Assembly (NCBI GenBank): GCA_035249985.1
Contig: DATFFP010000063.1
Location: forward strand, 1 to 64,000
Length of the DNA stretch: 64,000 nt
Reading direction: 5' to 3'
Source: JAICNG01 sp035249985
GTDB taxonomy: Bacteria; Gemmatimonadota; Gemmatimonadetes; Gemmatimonadales; Gemmatimonadaceae
In this document: positions 51,704-59,907 of the stretch, one piece after another
Layout of the letters: every line of letters begins with the position of its first letter
Position numbering within the stretch: the stretch's first letter is position 1
The notes under the pieces: model-generated
Database searches by the model: none
Told to the model about the DNA's origin: nothing
The model's input: only the letters and a program-made list of their open reading frames with translations
Position numbers and translations under genes: made by a program

Positions 51704-53701
51704 TCATGAAGAGGGTGCAACGAGCGCAACGAGCTCGGCGGGCGGTATCGGCTTGCGGAGGACGAAATCCGCTTCGGTCGTGGTCGACCGGTTCCCTTCC
51801 CATCCAGTCACGACCCCAATGCGCATGTGCGGCCAGCGTGCGCGCGCCTTGCGCACGAGGTCCCAGCCACTCCCGTCGGGGAGACCGATGTCGCTGATGA
51901 GCACCTCGAACGGTGCCGCCGTTGCCGCCTCGAGCAGTGAGAGGCCCTCACCTAACGTCGCCACCGACTCCACCTGGTGACCATGGGACTGGAGCACGAG
52001 CCTCAAAAATTCGCGACCGTCGTCGTTGTCCTCGACGAGGAGAATGCGGCGTTTGGATGCGGGAGACGCCAGCGCGAGCGGAGATTCGCGGGTCGGCGTT
52101 GCGTGAGCGCGAAACCGCAGCCGCACCGTGGCGCCCGCGCTGGGGTCGCTGACGATCTCGGCGGACCCGCGATGGCGCTTCATGATGCCGTACACCTCGG
52201 CGAGGCCAAGTCCGCTTCCCGTCGCCTCCTTGGTGCTGAAGAAGGGCTCGAACGCGTGCTCGCGCACGTGCTCGGTCATGCCGACTCCGGTGTCGCCCAC
52301 CTCCACAATGGATTCGACGCCGTCGGTCCGCGTTTCGATCGTGATGGTGCCTCCATCGACGGTGGCATCGAGGGCGTTGTGAATGAGGTTCATGATCGCC
52401 GCACGCACCTCGCCAGCCACGCCTACCGCCGGGGCCGACGCGAGCCGAAGCTCGAGCTGAATCGGGCCGCCCGTCTGCCGCTCCGCCCACAGGGACCGCA
52501 TCATCGCCACGACCTCGCCCGCCAGGGTGCCAAGGTCGAGCTGCGATTCGCTGGCCTCGTCGAGTGGGTCCTGTCGGATGAACCGGCCTACCCGCGCGGA
52601 TGTCGCGGCACCCGTTTCGGCTGCCTTCGCGATTCGCGCGGCGTACTCGCGAACAGCGGTCGGGTCGTCCGCGTGCCGGTCGAGGAGATACGCCGCGGCC
52701 ATGATCGGGTTGAGCGCGTTGTTGACGTCGTGCATGACCCCGGCGGCGAGCTGGCCGATGGCGGCGAGGCGGCGCTCCCGGGCATGACGCTCCTGAATCG
52801 CGAGGAGCTCGGCGGTACGCTCACCGACCATGCGCTCGAGCCGCTCGGTTTCCGTCGAGGCACGCTCGTACAGTTGATCGATCTGTCTCGCCTTTTCCTC
52901 CAGCTCGCGCAGGAGTGCGAGCCGGTCGGTGACGTCACGCTCGACCGTCACCGCTCCGCGCACCTCACCCAGGTCATCGTGCAGCGGGTTCGCGCTGACC
53001 TCGATTACCCGCGGAGTCGAAGACGAGCGCGCAACCCGGAGCATCTCGGACCGCACGCGCTCGCCCCGAAGCGCTCGGGAGGTCGGGTGCCGCTCGACAT
53101 CGACCGGCACGTCGTCGAGTGTGCAAGGCTGCTCACACTCGATTTGATCGACGAGCGTCGATGACGTGCCCAGCTCACAGTCGCGCATGGCCTGGGCGTT
53201 GGCACGAACCACGTTGCCGTGCACATCGAAGACGCGCACGGCATCGGGAATCACACCAAAAATGGACGTCAGCTGCCCAACCAGGTGCGCCAGATCTTCG
53301 CGGAGCTGCTCTCGCTCGGTGACGTCGACCGCGGCAAACACCACCTCCGGTGACGGTCGTTCGTCGCCCAGCGCGCGAAAGACAGCCTCGAGCACGCGCA
53401 TGCGCGGTCCGTTTCGCACCGTGAGGCGGAGCGCACGCTGAATCTGCCCTTGCCTTGCCTCAGCGATGGCTTCGCGCACGTCGAGGTCGGTCGACGGAAA
53501 AGCCTGGCGGAACGTCGGGGGACTCCCTGTGGACGCGTCGACGCCAGTGAGCTCGACGAACCGGCGGTTCGTGAGCACGAGGCTCGACGAGGCGGCGTCC
53601 AGTACGGCGAGGGGTGCCGGGATGGCATCGAGGAGAGCCTCGAGACGGCCCAGACGCGCGGAAAAGTCGTCGCCCTTGCCTAGCGAGAGCTCAGGGGCCA
53701 T
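51704..53701 (-). CDS. Hybrid histidine kinase (PAS-PAS-HisKA-HATPase-receiver)
   Basis: 665 residues. Two PAS-type sensor domains (about 15-130 and 140-270), a coiled coil (ARQIDQLYERASTETERLER), HisKA with H-box MHDVNNALNPIMAAA, a HATPase domain with N-box MNLIHNALDATVDGG, DTGVGMTE and SGLGLAEVYGI, and a C-terminal receiver (ILLVEDNDDG, ISDIGLPDGSG, VTGWEG). No membrane segment, so it senses a cytoplasmic signal. ATG 53701. Next gene on the strand is the ANTAR regulator, 41 bp away. Confidence 0.92.
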   Translation of the reverse strand: MAPELSLGKGDDFSARLGRLEALLDAIPAPLAVLDAASSSLVLTNRRFVELTGVDASTGSPPTFRQAFPSTDLDVREAIAEARQGQIQRALRLTVRNGPRMRVLEAVFRALGDERPSPEVVFAAVDVTEREQLREDLAHLVGQLTSIFGVIPDAVRVFDVHGNVVRANAQAMRDCELGTSSTLVDQIECEQPCTLDDVPVDVERHPTSRALRGERVRSEMLRVARSSSTPRVIEVSANPLHDDLGEVRGAVTVERDVTDRLALLRELEEKARQIDQLYERASTETERLERMVGERTAELLAIQERHARERRLAAIGQLAAGVMHDVNNALNPIMAAAYLLDRHADDPTAVREYAARIAKAAETGAATSARVGRFIRQDPLDEASESQLDLGTLAGEVVAMMRSLWAERQTGGPIQLELRLASAPAVGVAGEVRAAIMNLIHNALDATVDGGTITIETRTDGVESIVEVGDTGVGMTEHVREHAFEPFFSTKEATGSGLGLAEVYGIMKRHRGSAEIVSDPSAGATVRLRFRAHATPTRESPLALASPASKRRILLVEDNDDGREFLRLVLQSHGHQVESVATLGEGLSLLEAATAAPFEVLISDIGLPDGSGWDLVRKARARWPHMRIGVVTGWEGNRSTTTEADFVLRKPIPPAELVALVAPSS

Positions 53702-53856
53702 GTCGGTCGCTCAGCTATGGAACCGCGCGGGACGGGAGCGAGGCCACCGGTCCGCCGTTCCGATTTCTCCTGTCGCAATCTACGAGGTCGGGGTTCGGAG
53801 GGCGAGCCGAGCAAATCCCGGTTGCAGCGGGTGTGCGTGGCTCGTCCACCTCGCGC

Positions 53857-55896
53857 ATGCAGGGACCTCCGCCGACATATCCGCGCTCCTTCGATCCGCT
53901 TGCGCTCGCCATCGCCGTGGCGGTCGCCGTGCTTGGCTTTCTCCCGGTCGCGAACTGGCTGACAGGCGGGCATCATGCGCCGTGGTATGCACCCGTCGCG
54001 ACCACGTGGGTCACGGGCAGCGTCCTGGCGATCGGGATCGGCCTCATACTCGCCATTGCCTCGCGGAGGATCCCCGCGCTCTGGCATGATGGGCTCGGTG
54101 CACGATTGGCGGTGGCCCTCGATCGCTCCCCCGCGTTGATGCTCGTCGGGCTTGCTCTCGTCAGCAGTGTCGTCTACGCCGTCATCGCGCATCTCGTCTT
54201 CGACGCCAGGCCGTTGCTCGTGGACGAGATCTTCCAGGTGTGGCAAGCGCGCATCTTCTCCGAGGGTCGTCTGACGACACCGGTAGGGTCGCATCCCGAG
54301 TTCTTCAGCGGGATGCACCGTGTCGAGACGGACGGACGGGCATTCGCGCATTTTCCGCCCGGCCATTCCGCGATGCTCATGCTCGGCGAGTTGATCGGCG
54401 CGCCGTGGATCATCGTGCCGATCGCCGGCGGCGTCGCGGTCGCCGCGTTCGGCGTCTACCTGCGCGTCGCGGAGTCGCACGTCACGGTGCGCGTCGGTGC
54501 GCTCGTGCTCTTCGCGCTCGCACCGCTCGTCGCCTTCATGTCGGCGACGTACATGAACCACGCGACGGCGCTCATGTGGCTCATGGTCGCGATCGCGGCG
54601 CTGGCGCATGCGGTAAAAAATGATGAAAAGCATCCGGTCGCGGCCGTGGTGTGCGGGCTCGCCCTCGGCCTCACCGCGACGATTCGTCCGATCGATGCCG
54701 TGGCGTTCGCGCTCCCCGCCGGGGCATGGATGCTGGCTCGCGCGATCAGGAATCCGAGACGGTGGCTCGAGGCGGGATTGGCGGGCGTGGGAGTCGCGCT
54801 GCCGCTCATCGGCCTCGCCTGGTTCAATGCCCGGACGACAGGGGATCCACTGTTGCTCGGCTACGAGATGCTGTGGGGAAAGGAGCACGGGCTGGGGTTC
54901 CGCTCGACGCCGTGGGGCGCGTCTCACTCCCCGGCCCGCGGGATCGAGCTCATCAATCTCTATTTCCTCCGTCTCCAAACGTACCTCTTCGAGTGGCCCA
55001 TTCCGTCGCTGTTGCCGGCGGTCGGGGCGCTCGCGCTCGCGCCACGCCTCGACCGGTTCGATCGGTACCTGTTAGGCAGCGGCACCCTGCTCGTCACGAT
55101 CTACTTCGCGTTCTGGCACGACGGGTTCTATCTCGGACCGCGGTACATGTATCCGCTGGCGCCGCTGCTGTCGCTGTGGACGGCGCGATTCCCGGCGTTC
55201 GTTCACGAGCGGCTGGGCGACGGGTTGCCGCTTCGCACGACCGTGTATTCGCTGGCGGCCGCCGCGACCATCGCGACGATCTCCCTCGTGCCGCAGCGCG
55301 CGCGCCAGTACGCGGCGGGGCTCACCACGATGCGATGGGACGCCGATGCCGCCGCGCGCGACGCGGGTGTCCGCCGGGGCCTGGTGTTCGTCCGCGAAAG
55401 CTGGGGCTCGCAGCTCGTCGCCCGACTCTGGGCACTCGGCCTAACGAGAGCGCAGACCGAGCGGCTCTACGCGCGGGTCGACGCGTGTCTTCTGGAGCAG
55501 GGCGTGGGGCGCCTGGAGCGGCACGGCGTGCGCGGCCAGGCCGCAGCCGATGCCTTCGCGCCGCTCCTGCGCGACTCTCTGCGGGTCCTGGCTTCAACAC
55601 TGTCCCCGGATGCGAGCGAGCGCATGCTCCCGGGTGCGCGGTACACGCCGCGCTGCCTCCAGCGCATCGCCGACGACCGGCGCGGCTTCACGCTGCTGAC
55701 GCCACTGTTCCTGGCGGGCTCCGACGGGACGCTGTACGCGCGCGACCTCCACGAGCGGGATACGCTGCTGCTGGCGGCGCATCCGGAGCGGGAGGTGTGG
55801 CTCCTCAGGCCGGCCGACTCTAGCTCCGGCGCGGTTCCACGGTTCGAGAGGCTGGATCGGGATTCGGTGATCGCGGCAGCGCGGGCCGGGCGATAA
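53857..55896 (+). CDS. Membrane glycosyltransferase, GT-C (PMT/ArnT-like)
   Basis: 679 residues with about a dozen hydrophobic helices. The first periplasmic loop has the acidic VDEIFQVWQARIFSEG motif (Asp-Glu) typical of GT-C enzymes using a lipid-linked sugar, and GHSAMLMLGELIGAPW follows. The C-terminal 200 residues are soluble and predicted periplasmic. Substrate unknown. ATG at 53857 places the first helix correctly; an upstream frame from 53614 runs into the divergent kinase gene. The stop is followed by a GAATTCA palindrome. Confidence 0.82.
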   Translation: MQGPPPTYPRSFDPLALAIAVAVAVLGFLPVANWLTGGHHAPWYAPVATTWVTGSVLAIGIGLILAIASRRIPALWHDGLGARLAVALDRSPALMLVGLALVSSVVYAVIAHLVFDARPLLVDEIFQVWQARIFSEGRLTTPVGSHPEFFSGMHRVETDGRAFAHFPPGHSAMLMLGELIGAPWIIVPIAGGVAVAAFGVYLRVAESHVTVRVGALVLFALAPLVAFMSATYMNHATALMWLMVAIAALAHAVKNDEKHPVAAVVCGLALGLTATIRPIDAVAFALPAGAWMLARAIRNPRRWLEAGLAGVGVALPLIGLAWFNARTTGDPLLLGYEMLWGKEHGLGFRSTPWGASHSPARGIELINLYFLRLQTYLFEWPIPSLLPAVGALALAPRLDRFDRYLLGSGTLLVTIYFAFWHDGFYLGPRYMYPLAPLLSLWTARFPAFVHERLGDGLPLRTTVYSLAAAATIATISLVPQRARQYAAGLTTMRWDADAAARDAGVRRGLVFVRESWGSQLVARLWALGLTRAQTERLYARVDACLLEQGVGRLERHGVRGQAAADAFAPLLRDSLRVLASTLSPDASERMLPGARYTPRCLQRIADDRRGFTLLTPLFLAGSDGTLYARDLHERDTLLLAAHPEREVWLLRPADSSSGAVPRFERLDRDSVIAAARAGR

Positions 55897-55905
55897 CGGC
55901 AGTTG

Positions 55906-56042
55906 GGAACGGCAAAGATGACAGAATTCAGAATACAGAATTCAGAATTCAGATAAACCTATGGGAGGCCAGGCATCGGCTCCCCGTAGTCGTTTCTGAA
56001 TTCTGCATTCTGTATTCTGAATTCTGTCATCTTTGCCGTTCC
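55906..56042. repeat. Palindromic element, GAATTCA heptamers (copy 2, with conserved loop)
   Basis: Arms 55906-55953 and 55995-56042 (48 nt) start GGAACGGCAAAGATGACAG and carry CAGAATT/CAGAATA heptamers, pairing with one or two mismatches. The 41-nt loop contains CAGGCATCGGCTCCCCGT, close to that of copy 1. It fills the gap between the glycosyltransferase and the convergent permease gene. Confidence 0.93.
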
Positions 56043-56045
56043 GGT

Positions 56046-57812
56046 TTACGCACTCACCGGCGCCCGCCCCCGCGCCAGTCTCCCCTCTGTCCATCTCGCG
56101 ACCAAGGTGATGGTCAGCACAAGCCCGATCAGCAGAACGCTGTATGCCGCCGCTGTGCCGAAGGCGAGGTTGCGCAACTGCGCCAGGATCTCGACGGCGA
56201 TCGGGCGGTTCGCGTGCGTGTAGAGCACGACGCTGGCGACGAATTCGCCCACGGCGGTCACCGCGGCGAGGAGAGCGCCGGCGATCAGGCCAGGGCGCGC
56301 GGCGGGGAGGATCACGCGTCGCACCGCCATCCACCAGGTGGCGCCAAGGCCGTGTGCGGCGTCCTCGAGGGATGGATCCATCTGCTTGAGGGATCCTTCC
56401 ACCGCGGTCGCCACGAGGGGAATGCCGCGGATGAAATAGGCCAGGGGAAGAATCCAGAACGTGCCGACGAGCAGCACGCGGAGCGTGACGGGATCGTTCC
56501 GATTGAACGTCGAGGCGAGCCCGATCGCGATGGCCGTTGCTGGAATCGCCCACGGCAGCGCGATGAGGAGCTCGAGCAACCGGCGGCCCGGAAAGCGTCG
56601 CAGCACGATCAGGTATGCGGCGACGAAGCAGATGACGACGTTCGCGGCGGTCGCGATCAGCGCCATCGACACGCTGTTGCGAATCGGTACCCACAGGGCG
56701 GGGTCCGTCGCCATTCGGCGGAAGTTGTCGAGCGTGTACTCGGGCGGGAGCACCTGCGTCGTCCATGCGCCATCGCGCGCGAACGACACGAGGATCACCA
56801 TCGCGTGCGGGAGTAGCAGAACCGCCACCGTCGCGACCGCGAGCGCCGGCAGCAGGGCGCGCCCCAGAGGCGAGGTGACCATGACGCGCGTCTGCCGACC
56901 CTTGCCCGACATCGCGTAGCTGCGCCGCCGCTCGAACCGGCGGAGAATGATCAGACCGGCGACGGCGGCAAGTGCGAGCACCGTCGTCTCCGCGTACGCG
57001 AGACCGAGGTTGCCGTTGAGCTTGGACGCCACGATCTGCGTCGACAGGACGCGGATGCCACCTCCGAACACATACGGCGCGGAGAAAGAGCCGAGCGCGC
57101 TCATGAAGACGAGGAGCATCGCGCCCGCGATCGAGGGCGTGAGCAATGGCAGCGTGACCCGCCTCAACCGGAAGCCTCGTGACGCACCCAGGCCTTCCGC
57201 CGCCTCATCGAGCGTCGTATCGATGCGCTCGAGCCCCGCCGAGACGAAGAGAAAGACGTAGACGTACATCGTGTAGGCGTGCACGAAGACGATCGCCCAC
57301 AGACCGGTCAGCGACCACGGCGCACGCTCGAGTCCGAGGGCATGCTGCACGATTCGCGTCACGACGCCGCTTTCCCCGTACAGGAACATGAAGGCGACGA
57401 CGCCGACGAGCGGCGGCAGCGCCGCAGGCAGCGTCGCGATCGCGCTCAGGGTGCGGCGGCCACGAAACTCGAATCGCGCGAGAAGAAACGCGAGCGGAAG
57501 CCCGATGAGCGTGGCGGCGATGACGGATCCGACCGAGACGATGAGCGTCGAGACGACGGCCTCACGATCGGCCGGGCTCGCGAAAAACTCCTTCCAGGCG
57601 AGCGCGCCGTTGGCTAGCGACCCCGCGATGACGGAAAGGTTGGGATAGACGACGGCCCAGAGGAGGACGGCGATGACGGGCGCGGCGAGAAGATAGGTAG
57701 AGCGAACGAGGGACGAGGAGCGAGGAAGCGGAGGGCCGGCGTCAGTCTCGATGACCGGCACCGGGAATTGGAGTGTTTTGGCGCGCTTCCTCGGTCCTCG
57801 GTCCGTGTTCAT
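56046..57812 (-). CDS. Fe(III)-type ABC importer permease, two fused permease domains
   Basis: 588 residues with about twelve helices, two copies of the binding-protein-dependent permease EAA loop (EAAEGLGASRGFRLRRVTLP and EDAAHGLGATWWMAVRRVIL). This fused form is typical of FbpB/SfuB importers of ferric iron. It also occurs in thiamine-type importers, so the ion is inferred. Residues 3-36 are encoded by a GAGGAAC palindrome. The start ATG at 57812 overlaps the ATPase stop by 4 bp. Confidence 0.9.
   Translation of the reverse strand: MNTDRGPRKRAKTLQFPVPVIETDAGPPLPRSSSLVRSTYLLAAPVIAVLLWAVVYPNLSVIAGSLANGALAWKEFFASPADREAVVSTLIVSVGSVIAATLIGLPLAFLLARFEFRGRRTLSAIATLPAALPPLVGVVAFMFLYGESGVVTRIVQHALGLERAPWSLTGLWAIVFVHAYTMYVYVFLFVSAGLERIDTTLDEAAEGLGASRGFRLRRVTLPLLTPSIAGAMLLVFMSALGSFSAPYVFGGGIRVLSTQIVASKLNGNLGLAYAETTVLALAAVAGLIILRRFERRRSYAMSGKGRQTRVMVTSPLGRALLPALAVATVAVLLLPHAMVILVSFARDGAWTTQVLPPEYTLDNFRRMATDPALWVPIRNSVSMALIATAANVVICFVAAYLIVLRRFPGRRLLELLIALPWAIPATAIAIGLASTFNRNDPVTLRVLLVGTFWILPLAYFIRGIPLVATAVEGSLKQMDPSLEDAAHGLGATWWMAVRRVILPAARPGLIAGALLAAVTAVGEFVASVVLYTHANRPIAVEILAQLRNLAFGTAAAYSVLLIGLVLTITLVARWTEGRLARGRAPVSA
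57704..57806. repeat. In-frame palindromic element, GAGGAAC words, at the permease N-terminus
   Basis: Left arm 57704-57730 (GAACGAGGGACGAGGAGCGA) pairs with 57783-57806 (GCGCTTCCTCGGTCCTCGGT). It encodes residues 3-36 of the permease, before the first membrane helix. Confidence 0.8.
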
Positions 57813-58879
57813 CGTCCGACCACCGCCACCGGCTCTCGCGACACGCGTACCGCGACCGACTCGCCGATCTCGCGGCCACGCTCGATCGTGTGCACCTCGA
57901 CCTCGACGTCGCCGGCAAGCTTCACTCGATAGGCGAGGAGCGCGCCAGCGAAGCGGCGCTCGACGATCGTGCCGCGCCAGTCATTCGCCGCCGGCGTGGC
58001 GACGATTTCCAGCGCATCGGGTCGCAGCACCGCGAACATCTCGCCACCGTCCGTCCCCCCATTCGGCACTACCGCGCTGACGTCGCGCGCGATCCCGCCA
58101 ATTGTCAGGACCGCGCGATCACCACTCAGGCGCGCGGGGACCAGCGTGGCACGTCCGATGAACTCGGCCACCGATCGCGTCGCCGGCCGATCGTAGAGCT
58201 CTTCCGGCCGGCCGACCTGCAGAAGCCGGCCACGCTCGAGGAGCGCTACGCGATCGGCGACGGCGAACGCGTCCTCCTGATCGTGCGTGACGAACACCGC
58301 GGTGACGCCGAGGCGGTGGAGCATCGCCCGCAGCTCGTCGCGCGTCGTGCGACGGAGTGTGGGATCGAGATTCGACAATGGTTCATCGAGCAGCAGCACT
58401 CGGGGCTCGATGATCAACGCGCGCGCGAGCGCGACACGCTGCTGCTCGCCACCCGAGAGCGACTGCACCTGTCGGGGACCGGCGTTCCCGAGGCCGACGT
58501 TGGCCAATGCCCGCGCGGCGCGCTCCCGGCGCTCGGCCTTCGGGACGCCGCGCGCCTCGAGGCCGAACGCGACGTTCTCGCCGACGGTCATGTGCGGAAA
58601 GAGGGCGTAGTGCTGAAACACCATTCCGAAGCCGCGCTGCCGAGGCGCGAGCGCCGTGATGTCACGCCCCTCGAGCAGGACGCGCCCTTCGTCAGGCGCC
58701 TCGTGGCCGGCTATGATGCGAAGCGTCGTCGTCTTTCCGGAGCCCGACGCGCCGATCAAGGCCAGCAGCTCTCCCTGAGGTACGTCGAGTGTGAGCCTGT
58801 CGACCGCGGGAGTGCCGCCAGCGGTGAGTGCGCCGAACCGGCGCGTCACTCCCACCAGCGACAACGTCGCCGTGGTCAC
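57809..58879 (-). CDS. Fe(III)-type ABC importer ATPase
   Basis: 356 residues: ABC domain with Walker A GASGSGKTT, Q-loop FGMVFQHYALFPHM, signature LSGGEQQRVALARAL, Walker B VLLLDEPLSNLD and H-loop FVTHDQEDAF; then a TOBE-type C-terminal domain (about 240-356). Energises uptake by the neighbouring permease and binding protein. GTG at 58879 overlaps the binding protein's stop (GTGA). A longer frame to 59458 lies inside the upstream gene and is rejected. Confidence 0.93.
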   Translation of the reverse strand: MTTATLSLVGVTRRFGALTAGGTPAVDRLTLDVPQGELLALIGASGSGKTTTLRIIAGHEAPDEGRVLLEGRDITALAPRQRGFGMVFQHYALFPHMTVGENVAFGLEARGVPKAERRERAARALANVGLGNAGPRQVQSLSGGEQQRVALARALIIEPRVLLLDEPLSNLDPTLRRTTRDELRAMLHRLGVTAVFVTHDQEDAFAVADRVALLERGRLLQVGRPEELYDRPATRSVAEFIGRATLVPARLSGDRAVLTIGGIARDVSAVVPNGGTDGGEMFAVLRPDALEIVATPAANDWRGTIVERRFAGALLAYRVKLAGDVEVEVHTIERGREIGESVAVRVSREPVAVVGR

Positions 58880-59907
58880 GAGCGTTTGCCGCGATTCCGG
58901 ATGTTGGCGTCCCAGTAGCGCATCCAGACGTCCAGCGAATCGGCGAGCAGCTGCCGATCCACCGGCATCGTCTTCATGGTGCGTTTGGCATCGCGGATCC
59001 ACGCGGGCAGCGAATCGGCGGGGAGATCGGTGCGCGCGGGAATGCGGAGGAAATCGTTCGCGGCGCGGCGCAGCGCCTCGTCGCTCGTCACGAACTCGTA
59101 GAATCGCTTCGCGACGTCCGGCTGTTTCGCCCCCTTCACGATGGCGATTCCCTCGACCAGCACCGGCGTCCCACTGGCGGGAACGATCCACTTCACCGGA
59201 ATCTTCGTCCGCTGCTGCAACGTCGCCATGTCGGGCATGTTGTAGAGCGTGACCACGCCTTCCTGACGGCCGAGCTTCTGGTAGAGGATCGTGGGATTGA
59301 GCGTGTACTCCTTCGTGTTCGCATCCAGGCGCAGCAGCCAATCGTAGCCGGCTCGCGTGGACCCGGTGCGCGCCAGCTCGCGCGCGATGATCGCGCCGAA
59401 GATGGCACGCATCGTTCCCGAGGCGATCGGGTCGCGAATGATGATCTTGTCGCGCCACCTGGAATCGAGCACCTCATCCCAATCCTTCGGCGCCTCGGCG
59501 TCACTCACCGCCTCCGAGTTGTACCCGATGACCTCGGGGGTCAGGTACGTCCCGTACCAGAGGTCCTGCGGGTCGCGGGCGTCGTCAGGCACCGCGCTGG
59601 CCCAGGTGGGCTGATAGGGCTGGAGCAGACCTTCCTTCGCGGCACGTTCGAAGATCTCCGCGGGTGCCCCGAACCAGATGTCCGCCTGCGGATTCGCCGC
59701 CTCGGCGCGCAGGCGGTCGAGTACTTCCTGCGACCCCATGTCGACCCACTGCACATCCACCGTCGAGTCGGTGCGCTCGAAGCCCTGCTCGTAGTGCTGA
59801 AGGAGGTCCTTCCCGTGAGGGGAATAGACGGTCAGCACGGTCTTGCCCGAGTCGCCGCCGCAGGCCCCAAGCAGGGCCAGACCAATCAAGCCGACCGCGT
59901 GTCTCAC
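58876..59907 (-). CDS. Fe(III)-type ABC importer binding lipoprotein
   Basis: 343 residues. Lipoprotein signal VRHAVGLIGLALLGAC; periplasmic binding fold with TVLTVYSPHGKDLLQHYEQG, the ADIWFGAPAEIFERAAKEGLLQPY segment and YNMPDMATLQQRT; member of the AfuA/FbpA-like (COG1840) group. It captures ferric iron or a related small ligand. GTG start at 59907 overlaps the stop of the PIG-L gene (GTGA), so four genes are coupled on this strand. Confidence 0.88.
   Translation of the reverse strand: MRHAVGLIGLALLGACGGDSGKTVLTVYSPHGKDLLQHYEQGFERTDSTVDVQWVDMGSQEVLDRLRAEAANPQADIWFGAPAEIFERAAKEGLLQPYQPTWASAVPDDARDPQDLWYGTYLTPEVIGYNSEAVSDAEAPKDWDEVLDSRWRDKIIIRDPIASGTMRAIFGAIIARELARTGSTRAGYDWLLRLDANTKEYTLNPTILYQKLGRQEGVVTLYNMPDMATLQQRTKIPVKWIVPASGTPVLVEGIAIVKGAKQPDVAKRFYEFVTSDEALRRAANDFLRIPARTDLPADSLPAWIRDAKRTMKTMPVDRQLLADSLDVWMRYWDANIRNRGKRS

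Noticed and set aside
58880..59458. Longer ATPase frame upstream of the GTG at 58879
   Set aside because: It overlaps the binding-protein gene in another frame and lacks family similarity; the GTGA overlap gives the sensible start.
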